7,241 bases of DNA from Bacillota bacterium. Its GTDB lineage: Bacteria; Bacillota; UBA4882; UBA8346. A program made the translations under genes and the position numbers. The notes beneath the pieces are model-generated. The model was not told where the DNA came from. It saw only the letters and a list, made by a program, of their open reading frames with translations, and did no database searches. Each line of letters opens with the position of its first letter. Position 1 is the stretch's first letter. Positions 1-5,902 of this stretch are shown in pieces. The stretch lies in assembly GCA_023426245.1 (NCBI GenBank), contig JAFABB010000035.1, positions 1 to 7,241 of the forward strand, given 5' to 3'.

Positions 1-1
1 T

Positions 2-97
2 CAATATATTGAAATCTTCTATAACCGAATTCGTTTACATTCCAAACTTGGCTATATTTCTCCTTGTGATTTTGAAAAACTGTCTTTAGCCGCCTAA
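2..97 (+). pseudogene. 3' end of an IS3-family transposase (OrfB, DDE integrase domain), cut by the window edge
   Basis: Plus-strand frame 2 is open from the window edge to a TAA at 95-97. It reads as the last 31 residues of an IS3-family OrfB, including the phrase YNRIRLHSKLGYISPCDFE, which corresponds to the family's usual YN..R.H..LGY.SP..FE ending of the rve integrase domain. In the intact element this protein catalyses strand cleavage and transfer. The catalytic DDE residues would lie to the left of the window, so I cannot tell whether the element is intact. A matching terminal repeat follows directly. It runs opposite to the ABC cassette and has no functional link to it. Identification as IS3 is secure; the subgroup is not. 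Confidence 0.85.
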
Positions 98-102
98 TTC
101 TC

Positions 103-127
103 TGTCTTTCTTTTCGGGGTTACATCA
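103..127 (+). repeat. Right terminal inverted repeat of the IS3-family element
   Basis: Starting 5 bases after the transposase stop, the sequence starts TGTC, contains TTTTCGGGGT and ends in CA. Its reverse complement begins TGATGTAACCCCGAAAAG, the TG...ACCCC layout common to IS3-family ends. The other end is outside the window, so pairing and target duplication cannot be tested. If the element ends at 127, the next bases (GAG...) would be the start of the target duplication. Confidence 0.6.
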
Positions 128-164
128 GAGCATAAAAAAGTGTAAAGAAGGTAATGAGGGTCAT

Positions 165-231
165 GAGGGCATTTGAAAATGAAAGGCAATGTGGATTGAT
201 TTGTAACAAAGATTGATGCGGGTGGATACCG
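165..231 (+). repeat. Left copy of a 67-bp dispersed direct repeat
   Basis: This stretch aligns without gaps to 6907-6973, in the same orientation, with 7 mismatches in 67 bases by hand. The shared core includes AATGAAAGGCAATG and AAGATTGATGCG. It lies between the IS3 end and the MITE-like element. Similarity stops sharply on both sides, so this is a bounded repeat unit rather than a larger duplication. No coding function is evident. Confidence 0.75.
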
Positions 232-298
232 TAATCATTAAATCATCCGTTACGTTTTGGTATTCGTCGGGTAGGTTTCAAATTTCAGCTAAATAAAA

Positions 299-416
299 GA
301 GGCTGTCTCAAAAGCAACTTGAAATGGATAAGAAATATAATAGATAGCTTCATTGAATGTGCTAATTTCTATATATTGTATTTCTATATCGTTCCATTTA
401 CTTTTGGGACAGCCCC
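299..416. mobile_element. MITE-like inverted-repeat element (about 118 bp), possible operon terminator
   Basis: The ends are GGCTGTCTCAAAAG (301-314) and CTTTTGGGACAGCC (401-414), inverted copies with 13 of 14 matching. The imperfect complementarity continues inward, for example AGAAATATAAT against the reverse complement of the right arm, so the whole unit could fold into one long hairpin. It has no reading frame. The GGGGCTGTCCCAAAA type of end resembles terminal repeats I associate with IS1182- or IS4/IS5-like elements of Firmicutes, but the family is not settled. Read on the minus strand, downstream of the ATPase gene, the hairpin is followed by TCTTTTATTT (300-291), so it could terminate the operon transcript. 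Confidence 0.65.
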
Positions 417-482
417 AGTCCTAAAGGTTCCCACGCTACCAATGGGTTGATTGAAAACTCAAGGGGGGGGAGATAAATCCAT
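398..482 (-). pseudogene. Possible truncated start of a further operon gene, with a C8 tract
   Basis: After the ATPase stop, the minus strand offers GGAAGTGGAG and then an ATG at 482-480, 36 nt downstream of that stop. As written, the frame ends after MDLSPPP at a TGA, because of a run of eight C (470-463). With seven C it would stay open for 27 codons through LEFSINPLVAWEPLG and into the right arm of the MITE-like element, stopping at 400-398. This would fit a gene that once followed the ATPase and was cut by the insertion. The evidence is only spacing, a moderate ribosome site and plausible residues. It may equally be non-coding. I recognise no family. Confidence 0.2.
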
Positions 483-518
483 CAACCGCTCCACTTCCGC
501 AATGGTTTTAATCGCCGC

Positions 519-1592
519 TTACGGCAGCAGAATACATTCATTGAAACTGACCGACACATCCTGGTCAATCGCAATTTTAGCGGCTTCATTCTGCTCGGCT
601 TGAAACTTTAATACTGTCCCGTCCACATCAAGATAGATCAGGACAAAACCACCCATAAACATTTTCTCTAAAACTTTCCCTTCAAAAGCCACCAGTGACG
701 AAACTGGGCTGGAACTGTTCCATTTCAAATTTTCGGGCCGTACGCACAAACGGGCCTTTGAACCAACTTGGTCAACTCCCACTAATCCCAGCAGCTCTTT
801 GGGCAAGCGGAGCGCCTTGTTGGCAAACTCGATCACCAGTTCCTGCTCGGTATTGGCTTGAATGACCACATCAATGAAATTGTTGGAACCGATAAAATCA
901 GCAGAAAACGTTGATTTCGGCCGGTTATAGATTTCGAAAGGGGTACCCGCCTGTTCGATGACTCCGGAATTCATTAAGAAAATTTGATCCGACATGGTCA
1001 GCGCTTCGATTTGATCATGGGTAACGAAAATAGTGGTTTTTCCGGTTTTCTTCTGAATGCCGCGCAACTCCAGACGGACATTCTCCCGCAGCTTCGCGTC
1101 AAGATTGGATAAAGGTTCGTCCAGTAATAGGACATCCGGGTCAAAAGCCAGCGCCCGGGCAATAGCCACGCGCTGTTGTTGCCCTCCGCTTAATTCGGCG
1201 GGCTTTCTTTTTTGGTACTCTTCCATATGCACCAAGCTTAAAACTTCATCGACCCTTTTCTCAATTTCTGCGGTTTTTTTCTTTTTCATCTGCAGACCAA
1301 AAGCCACATTTTGAAATACAGTCATATGCGGAAACAACGCATAATTTTGAAAGACCATTCCGATATTCCGCCGGTTGCTGGGAACCGTATCAATTCTCTG
1401 ACTATCGAAATAAATCTCTCCATGGCTTGGATTCAATAATCCGGCGATCATTTTTAAAGTAGTGCTTTTGCCACAACCGCTCGGTCCTAAAAGGGTAATC
1501 AGTTCCCCATCTTTGATCTCAAACGAAAGATCCTTGATTACACTGGTTTCCCCAAAATTCTTTGATACACCTTCAAAACGGACAGTCGCCAT
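519..1592 (-). CDS. ABC transporter ATP-binding protein, PotA/FbpC/UgpC-like with TOBE domain
   Basis: This 357-residue cytoplasmic ATPase powers the import system encoded just upstream. All nucleotide-binding motifs are intact: Walker A GPSGCGKST (36-44), Q-loop Q82 in FQNY, signature LSGGQQQ (134-140), Walker B VLLLDEP (154-160), D-loop SNLD (162-165) and the switch His192 in THD. The part from about 235 onward is a TOBE-type domain, with the usual RPENL at 285-289. This gives the PotA/FbpC/MalK-like length and layout. The start is supported by AAGGAGGG six bases before ATG. It is 26 nt behind the second permease gene, so it is the last intact gene of the operon. The subfamily serves polyamines, iron, phosphonates or sugars; sequence alone does not choose the substrate. 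Confidence 0.95.
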   Translation of the reverse strand: MATVRFEGVSKNFGETSVIKDLSFEIKDGELITLLGPSGCGKSTTLKMIAGLLNPSHGEIYFDSQRIDTVPSNRRNIGMVFQNYALFPHMTVFQNVAFGLQMKKKKTAEIEKRVDEVLSLVHMEEYQKRKPAELSGGQQQRVAIARALAFDPDVLLLDEPLSNLDAKLRENVRLELRGIQKKTGKTTIFVTHDQIEALTMSDQIFLMNSGVIEQAGTPFEIYNRPKSTFSADFIGSNNFIDVVIQANTEQELVIEFANKALRLPKELLGLVGVDQVGSKARLCVRPENLKWNSSSPVSSLVAFEGKVLEKMFMGGFVLIYLDVDGTVLKFQAEQNEAAKIAIDQDVSVSFNECILLP

Positions 1593-1618
1593 TATTAACC
1601 CTCCTTACAGCACTCAGC

Positions 1619-2455
1619 TCAATTATCCTTCTTGGCAAAGACTACACCCCCGAAATAAGCCGGACCCAAAACAACACTAATTAAGATATAAAATAATATC
1701 GCCACAAAAATCAGGATGGCCGACATTGCAATCGAATGGGGTAAAGCTCCTCTTTCTACGATATCACTAAATAAACGGATCGAGATCGGGCTGGACAGAG
1801 GCCCAGCGATAAAGAAAATAATTAAGAAACTCATTAAGTTCGACATAAAAACGAATAACGTACTGACGATGATTCCCGGTCCCATCAACGGTAAAACGAT
1901 GCGCGAAAAGACCGTCATTCTACCGGCCCCTAGAGTCTGGGCCGCCTCTTCATAGGAACTGTTGATCCCTTCCGCGATCGCCAAGGTATAACGAAAAGCC
2001 AGCGGCAGACCATTGGCGCCGACCAAGGCCAGCAGTAAACCAAAGAAATTATTGTTTAAATGCAACGGCAAAAAGAACCGTAATAAGGCAATCGCAATCA
2101 CGATTTTCGGAATCAAAATTGGCAACAGGACAATATTGGATAACAAACTTTTGCCTGGCAAATTGCCTCGAACAAGCGCCCAGGAGGCCGGGGCGGCCAC
2201 CATCACTGAAACGACCGCCGCAATTATCGACAGCCATAAGCTAAAGATGAATGAATCCCAGTACACCGGTGGAATCATCCGATAGGCATGGAAAGAAAGA
2301 GTTTTAGGAATCAAGCTGATTTCCAACGTTCCTTGAAATGAAGCATAGACAATCAAGAAAATTGGGAAAACGAACCAGATTACCATCAAACTAAGATAAG
2401 AATAGAACCCGGTTTTTGACAACATTTTTCCAAAACCATTCCTGCGCATTTCCAT
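1619..2455 (-). CDS. ABC transporter permease, PotC/FbpB-like (second permease)
   Basis: This 278-residue integral membrane protein is a BPD_transp_1-type permease. Hydrophobic segments lie roughly at 18-39, 70-92, 104-128, 135-160, 193-217 and 240-266. The cytoplasmic EAA loop that docks on the ATPase is clear at about 168-191, with YEEAAQTLGAGRMTVF followed by the usual I-LP pattern. It starts only 3 nt after the stop of the first permease. Its ribosome site (AAGGGGGAAAT) lies inside the end of that gene, so the two are probably translationally coupled and form a heterodimeric channel. A second Met at residue 3 could also serve as start. Substrate is not predictable from the permease. Confidence 0.92.
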   Translation of the reverse strand: MEMRRNGFGKMLSKTGFYSYLSLMVIWFVFPIFLIVYASFQGTLEISLIPKTLSFHAYRMIPPVYWDSFIFSLWLSIIAAVVSVMVAAPASWALVRGNLPGKSLLSNIVLLPILIPKIVIAIALLRFFLPLHLNNNFFGLLLALVGANGLPLAFRYTLAIAEGINSSYEEAAQTLGAGRMTVFSRIVLPLMGPGIIVSTLFVFMSNLMSFLIIFFIAGPLSSPISIRLFSDIVERGALPHSIAMSAILIFVAILFYILISVVLGPAYFGGVVFAKKDN

Positions 2456-2458
2456 TGT

Positions 2459-3322
2459 TTATTTCCCCCTTTCCAGGGCCCACTTCGTGATGACGGTGCA
2501 GATCACCGCAAAAAAGGCCACCACAATCGCTTGCGCAAAGGCATAATTCCAATCTTCCATAAAGAGCAATTGATTGCGGATTAATAAAGAAACCATCGGC
2601 AGCCCTTTGCCGCTGAGCATTAACGGGACGGAAAATGAAGCGACCGCCTCCGAAAAAACCAGAGCCGAAACGGCGATGGTACCCGAAGTCGATAACGGGA
2701 GAATTACACGGATAAACGTAGTCAGCCGACTGGCGCCCATACTTTCGGCGGCCGCTTCCAAGTTTGGGTCGATGGCCTGTATAATCCCGGTCAGCATCGC
2801 CACTGCCATTACGGAAGTAATGTAGGTCAAAGCGATTACCAAATCGGGTCCGTTGAAAAGCAAAAACAGCGGTTGTTTCAAAATATGAAGCTGTTTGACC
2901 AGTAAGACATTAACAAGTCCGGTATAGGGGGCTAGCAGTAAGATTAACGAATAACCAATCACAAAAAACGGTAACATTTTCGGGACGCTGATAATTCCCA
3001 ATAAAACATTACGAATCTTCTCATTCCTGGCCAAAATATACGAGAGGGGAAAACTGATAACAATACAAATAATCGTCACGATAAAGGCGAGCATCAATGT
3101 ATAACCTAAACTTGCTAGAAAATAGGCATCGCCGAAAATCTTCAAATACTGGGTTAAAGTAAATAACCCTGCTTTCGTTTTAAAACTATCGTAGACAATC
3201 AGGCACAAGGGGACAACGGCCGTAAAAAAAGCAATTAAAATCGTCGGCGCAACCATTAGTAGAAAAAAACGTTGTTCCTTGGAGTTATCCTTGGAAACTG
3301 ATTTTTGAGAAGTTCCAGCCAT
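2459..3322 (-). CDS. ABC transporter permease, PotB/FbpB-like (first permease)
   Basis: This is a 287-residue permease with a polar, lysine-rich N-terminus and about six membrane segments (roughly 19-43, 72-97, 105-131, 160-182, 213-235 and 261-283). The EAA loop is at 189-210, reading EAAAESMGASRLTTFIRV and then ILPL, the contact site for the ATPase. Residues before the first segment (1-18) are charged, typical of the first permease of polyamine/iron-type importers. The ribosome site is modest (AGGAAG, 11 nt before ATG). The gene sits about 170 bp after the binding-protein gene, behind a hairpin that may reduce its transcription, and is tightly linked to the second permease downstream. Confidence 0.92.
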   Translation of the reverse strand: MAGTSQKSVSKDNSKEQRFFLLMVAPTILIAFFTAVVPLCLIVYDSFKTKAGLFTLTQYLKIFGDAYFLASLGYTLMLAFIVTIICIVISFPLSYILARNEKIRNVLLGIISVPKMLPFFVIGYSLILLLAPYTGLVNVLLVKQLHILKQPLFLLFNGPDLVIALTYITSVMAVAMLTGIIQAIDPNLEAAAESMGASRLTTFIRVILPLSTSGTIAVSALVFSEAVASFSVPLMLSGKGLPMVSLLIRNQLLFMEDWNYAFAQAIVVAFFAVICTVITKWALERGK

Positions 3323-3380
3323 GATTTTACCAACTTCCTATTTTTCTTTATCAGAGTATGGCTTCCCGCAGTTGAAAAAG

Positions 3381-3422
3381 GGAGATATACAACACACGGG
3401 AATTATGATCTTGTATATCTCC
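3381..3422 (-). terminator. Intercistronic hairpin with U tract (attenuator or partial terminator)
   Basis: On the minus strand GGAGATATACAA (3422-3411) and TTGTATATCTCC (3392-3381) form a perfect 12-bp stem with an 18-nt loop, followed at once by CTTTTTC. It lies in the gap between the binding-protein stop and the first permease start. In binding-protein-dependent importers such structures commonly let most transcripts end after the binding protein, or protect its mRNA from 3' decay, so that the binding protein outnumbers the membrane parts. On the plus strand the stem is followed by TCATTTTT, but no convergent gene is seen. The rather long loop and AT-rich stem suggest partial rather than full termination. 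Confidence 0.65.
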
Positions 3423-3492
3423 TCATTTTTATCGCCCTTGGCGGACAGCGACCTGCAAACGAAGATCTTCCTTACTTCACCGGCAACCTATT

Positions 3493-4629
3493 TTACATTC
3501 CTTGGATTACGATCTGGGTGTAAAGGTTAAGGAAATCGGCTCTTACGGCGTCGCCCGATGCCCAGGTCCGGAAATCGGTGCTTTCGTAAACCTTTAAATT
3601 TTTGGGTGGCTGTAAAGTTTTTTCAATCTCCGGCAACTCCATATCGGTCCGGGGGGCCAGATTTCCGTATATCTTGGCATCATAAGCGGCTTGATAACCT
3701 TCTTTAGAGTACAGATATTTAATCCATTCGATGGCTAAATTTTTATGCGAAGCTCTGGTCGGCACCATGATACATGCGGTACCGTTGGCAGCAAGCGCGC
3801 CCTCTTTGAGAAAAACAAATTCGACATTTTGGCCGCTGGCTTTTTCCGCCAATGTTTGATAAGACCACCAGCATGAAGCGAGCGACTCACCCCTTTGCAA
3901 CAACGGACGGATTGTTCCCGAACCCTCTGTCAAAGTTAAGGCATTTTGGTACCATTTCCTGACCAAACGCAGTGCGGGGGTGATTGCTTGTTTATTTAAC
4001 GTGCCGTCAGCTTTGCGCCATTTGGTCCAGTCTTGTTTGAGAACCAAGCCGGCGGCTTGAACAGCAATGTACCCGCTGCCCACTTTAACGGCAGAATCAA
4101 AAGTCATCCGGTTTTTCAAGCGTGGATCTCCCAAATCGTTCCAACTGGTTAGATTAAACGGCACCAAGTCTTTACGGACAACCGGCCCCCAATACATGCT
4201 ATCATAGGGAATTCCATAGCCCTGATACTTCATGACCCGTTCTTTACCCAGCCCTTTAATATCCTTACTGGAAAAGTAGGGGGAAAGTTTTTCCCAGTAG
4301 CCTTTGTTGATACCTTCAACGACCATATCGGTGTAAAATGTATAAACATCACTGGAAGGATTCGGCCATTCGGTTTTGAATTTGGCCCATAACGCCGGTA
4401 TTTGAGTCCCGTTTGTGATCACTTTTACTTGTTTGCCATATTTCTCTTTAATGAATTTTTCAAAATTGGGGGCAACAGCTTCAGCCCAGCTGAGATCGGA
4501 ACCGGTAGTCGCCGTCACCACCAGTGTATCTTCCAAAGCTCCGGTCTTACCGGCTGCAAACGTTCCGAAGCATAGACTAAACGCTACGACCAACAATAAA
4601 CCAATCCCTAACAATGTCGCTTTTTTCAT
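3493..4629 (-). CDS. ABC transporter extracellular solute-binding protein (PotD/FbpA-like, family 1 type)
   Basis: From the chosen start the protein has 378 residues. It begins with MKKATLLG, has a hydrophobic core (about 6-24) and a likely signal peptidase cut near TFAA-GK (residues 23-28). The cysteine at 20 lacks a proper lipobox, so a secreted or otherwise anchored protein is more likely than a lipoprotein. The mature part has the feel of periplasmic-binding type II proteins: VVTATTGSDLSW near the N-terminus, SSDVYTFYTDMV in the middle, and a C-terminal SKEGYQAAYDAKIYGNLAPR stretch. An in-frame ATG eight codons upstream (4653) has no ribosome site, whereas the chosen ATG has AAAGGGAG 8 nt before it. 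The gene precedes the permeases and so belongs to the same importer. The ligand is unknown; context favours a sugar acid or related carboxylate. Confidence 0.9.
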   Translation of the reverse strand: MKKATLLGIGLLLVVAFSLCFGTFAAGKTGALEDTLVVTATTGSDLSWAEAVAPNFEKFIKEKYGKQVKVITNGTQIPALWAKFKTEWPNPSSDVYTFYTDMVVEGINKGYWEKLSPYFSSKDIKGLGKERVMKYQGYGIPYDSMYWGPVVRKDLVPFNLTSWNDLGDPRLKNRMTFDSAVKVGSGYIAVQAAGLVLKQDWTKWRKADGTLNKQAITPALRLVRKWYQNALTLTEGSGTIRPLLQRGESLASCWWSYQTLAEKASGQNVEFVFLKEGALAANGTACIMVPTRASHKNLAIEWIKYLYSKEGYQAAYDAKIYGNLAPRTDMELPEIEKTLQPPKNLKVYESTDFRTWASGDAVRADFLNLYTQIVIQGM

Positions 4630-4637
4630 GTTAAACA

Positions 4638-4645
4638 CTCCCTTT
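4638..4645 (-). promoter_or_regulatory. Ribosome binding site that fixes the binding-protein start
   Basis: AAAGGGAG on the minus strand is 8 nt ahead of the ATG at 4629-4627. It overlaps codons that would be translated if the ATG at 4653 were used, and that ATG has only GCAAGACAACA before it. This supports the shorter 378-residue protein. Confidence 0.7.
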
Positions 4646-4692
4646 GTTTTCATTGTTGTCTTGCAATGTTGTTACATACCGTTTTGAGCGCT

Positions 4693-4704
4693 GATCACCT
4701 CCTC
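4693..4704 (-). promoter_or_regulatory. Orphan strong Shine-Dalgarno sequence
   Basis: GAGGAGGTGATC on the minus strand matches the 16S 3'-end complement over GGAGGTGATC, better than any ribosome site used by the real genes here. No reading frame begins at a normal distance. The next ATG (4677-4675) is about 20 nt away and is followed immediately by TAA, an AUG-stop pair. It lies about 65 nt upstream of the binding-protein start and directly behind a stem-loop. It could be a standby ribosome site, a remnant of a lost small gene, or chance. Confidence 0.4.
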
Positions 4705-4727
4705 GTCTTACGTCTTAACCGTAAGAC
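4705..4727. promoter_or_regulatory. 8-bp perfect inverted repeat between the enolase-like gene and the binding-protein gene
   Basis: GTCTTACG (4705-4712) and CGTAAGAC (4720-4727) are perfect inverted copies around a 7-base spacer, in a 119-bp gap between operon genes. No U tract follows on the minus strand, so it is not a normal terminator. It could be a protein-binding operator for an internal promoter, or an mRNA stem-loop marking a processing point. Its 9-base piece CTTACGTCT also occurs at the end of the regulator gene (5896-5904). Confidence 0.4.
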
Positions 4728-4748
4728 CAACCCATTTTTTATAAATCA

Positions 4749-5837
4749 TCAACCGATTCGGTAGGGTTCGATCGCCTCAAAATTGATCGTTACCCCCAAA
4801 CCGGGCCCTTTAAACGGTGAGACTGTCCCATTGGGATTTAGGGATAATTTCTGTTCAAACATTAAATCACTGAATGAAGCGAGATTTGAATCGTAATATT
4901 CCACGATCAATCCGTTGGGTACAGCCGAAACCAAATGAACGTGAATTTCCTGACTTCCGTGGGGGGCAATGGGAATATGATGCGCTATGGCGTAGCTAGC
5001 CACTTTGCGCCACTCGGTAATCCCTCCCAAGACTTGGGCATCGGCATTGATGATATCCACCGAGCCACTGGTGATAATATCCCGGAACCCCCAGAGGGTA
5101 TATTCGTTTTCACCGGAAGCGATGGGCGTGTCCAAAGCTTTGGCAAGTTCGGCCGCACCCTCCAAATCATCCGGCGCCAGCGGTTCTTCAAACCAATAAA
5201 CATTCAAATCTTCCATCATCCGGCCCATCCGCAAAGCATCCAGCCGGTTATAGGCATTATTGGCATCTACTAAAATTTCAATCGCATCGCCCACTTGTTC
5301 CCGGATGACTTCAATCCGTTTCAAATCCTCTTTCAGGGATAATTTCCCGATTTTCATTTTGATGGCCTTGATGCCCTTGGCGATATTTTGTTCCATCTCT
5401 TCACGGAGCTCGGAATGGGATTTATCGGTTTCGTAATAACCTCCGGCGATATAGACCGGTACCTCATCACGGAATCCACCGAGCAGTTGATAGAGGGGTC
5501 TGCCGCTCGTTTTTCCGATGATATCCCAAAGCGCAATATCCACCGCGCTCATTGCCCGGGTGGTCAATCCTTTGCGCCCGAATATTTTGGGAAGATACAT
5601 TTTGGACCAGATTCGTTCAACATTGAACGGATCTTCGCCCACCACGAAAGCTTCCAATTGTTTGAGAGCGTCAAAGACGATGTCCGTACCATCTACCCAG
5701 CCGACTCCGGTGATACCTTCATCGGTATGTACCTGACAAATGACGGTATTTGTTGCATAGTAAGTATATTTGCCGTTACTGATGGGTTTTTCAAAAGGTT
5801 TTGAGTACCTTCGAACATCAAAGCTGGTGATCTTCAT
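4749..5837 (-). CDS. Enolase-superfamily enzyme, mandelate-racemase subgroup (probable sugar-acid dehydratase or epimerase)
   Basis: This 362-residue protein has an N-terminal capping domain (about 1-125) and a C-terminal barrel. The catalytic set is complete: K160-x-K162 in KMKIGK, metal ligands D191 (VDANN), E217 (WFEEP) and E243 (SGENE), the D266/H293 dyad (NADAQ and APHG) and E313 (IVEYYD). All sit exactly four positions before the numbers I recall for mandelate racemase (164, 166, 195, 221, 247, 270, 297, 317). The family removes the proton next to a carboxylate through a Mg-stabilised enediolate. Having both the second lysine and the His-Asp dyad fits the racemase/sugar-acid-dehydratase branch rather than the muconate-cycloisomerase branch. 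The ribosome site GGAGG is 8 nt before the ATG. The gene lies between the regulator and the importer. The exact substrate cannot be read from sequence. Confidence 0.93.
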   Translation of the reverse strand: MKITSFDVRRYSKPFEKPISNGKYTYYATNTVICQVHTDEGITGVGWVDGTDIVFDALKQLEAFVVGEDPFNVERIWSKMYLPKIFGRKGLTTRAMSAVDIALWDIIGKTSGRPLYQLLGGFRDEVPVYIAGGYYETDKSHSELREEMEQNIAKGIKAIKMKIGKLSLKEDLKRIEVIREQVGDAIEILVDANNAYNRLDALRMGRMMEDLNVYWFEEPLAPDDLEGAAELAKALDTPIASGENEYTLWGFRDIITSGSVDIINADAQVLGGITEWRKVASYAIAHHIPIAPHGSQEIHVHLVSAVPNGLIVEYYDSNLASFSDLMFEQKLSLNPNGTVSPFKGPGLGVTINFEAIEPYRIG

Positions 5838-5875
5838 GGATATGGCCTCCAGTATATAGTTGTTTCTGATAGCAA

Positions 5876-5895
5876 GGTAACCGGGGACGATTACC
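5876..5895. promoter_or_regulatory. Small inverted repeat between regulator and enolase-like gene, candidate operator
   Basis: GGTAA and TTACC flank 10 bases of CCGGGGACGA in the 65-bp gap before the enolase-like gene. RpiR-family proteins bind inverted repeats, and the spot is suitable for control of the catabolic genes. Five-base arms are weak evidence and arise easily by chance. Confidence 0.25.
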
Positions 5896-5902
5896 CTTAC
5901 GT

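Noticed and set aside
3305..3530. Two plus-strand frames of 69-72 codons over the gap between binding protein and permease
   Set aside because: They are opposite to the operon, cross the perfect hairpin, and have no ribosome site or family resemblance. The gap is better explained as an untranslated regulatory stretch.
4627..4653. Longer binding-protein start at 4653
   Set aside because: No ribosome site precedes it, it adds an odd MKTKGVFN lead before a standard signal peptide, and the internal ATG has AAAGGGAG at 8 nt.
4705..4727. Inverted repeat as a transcription terminator after the enolase-like gene
   Set aside because: On the minus strand the stem is followed by GAGGAGGTGATC, not a U tract, so termination is unlikely.
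4935..5804. Several plus- and minus-strand frames of 60-138 codons inside the enolase-like gene
   Set aside because: They are alternative frames of a gene with an intact family-wide active site. None shows a recognisable domain or ribosome site.
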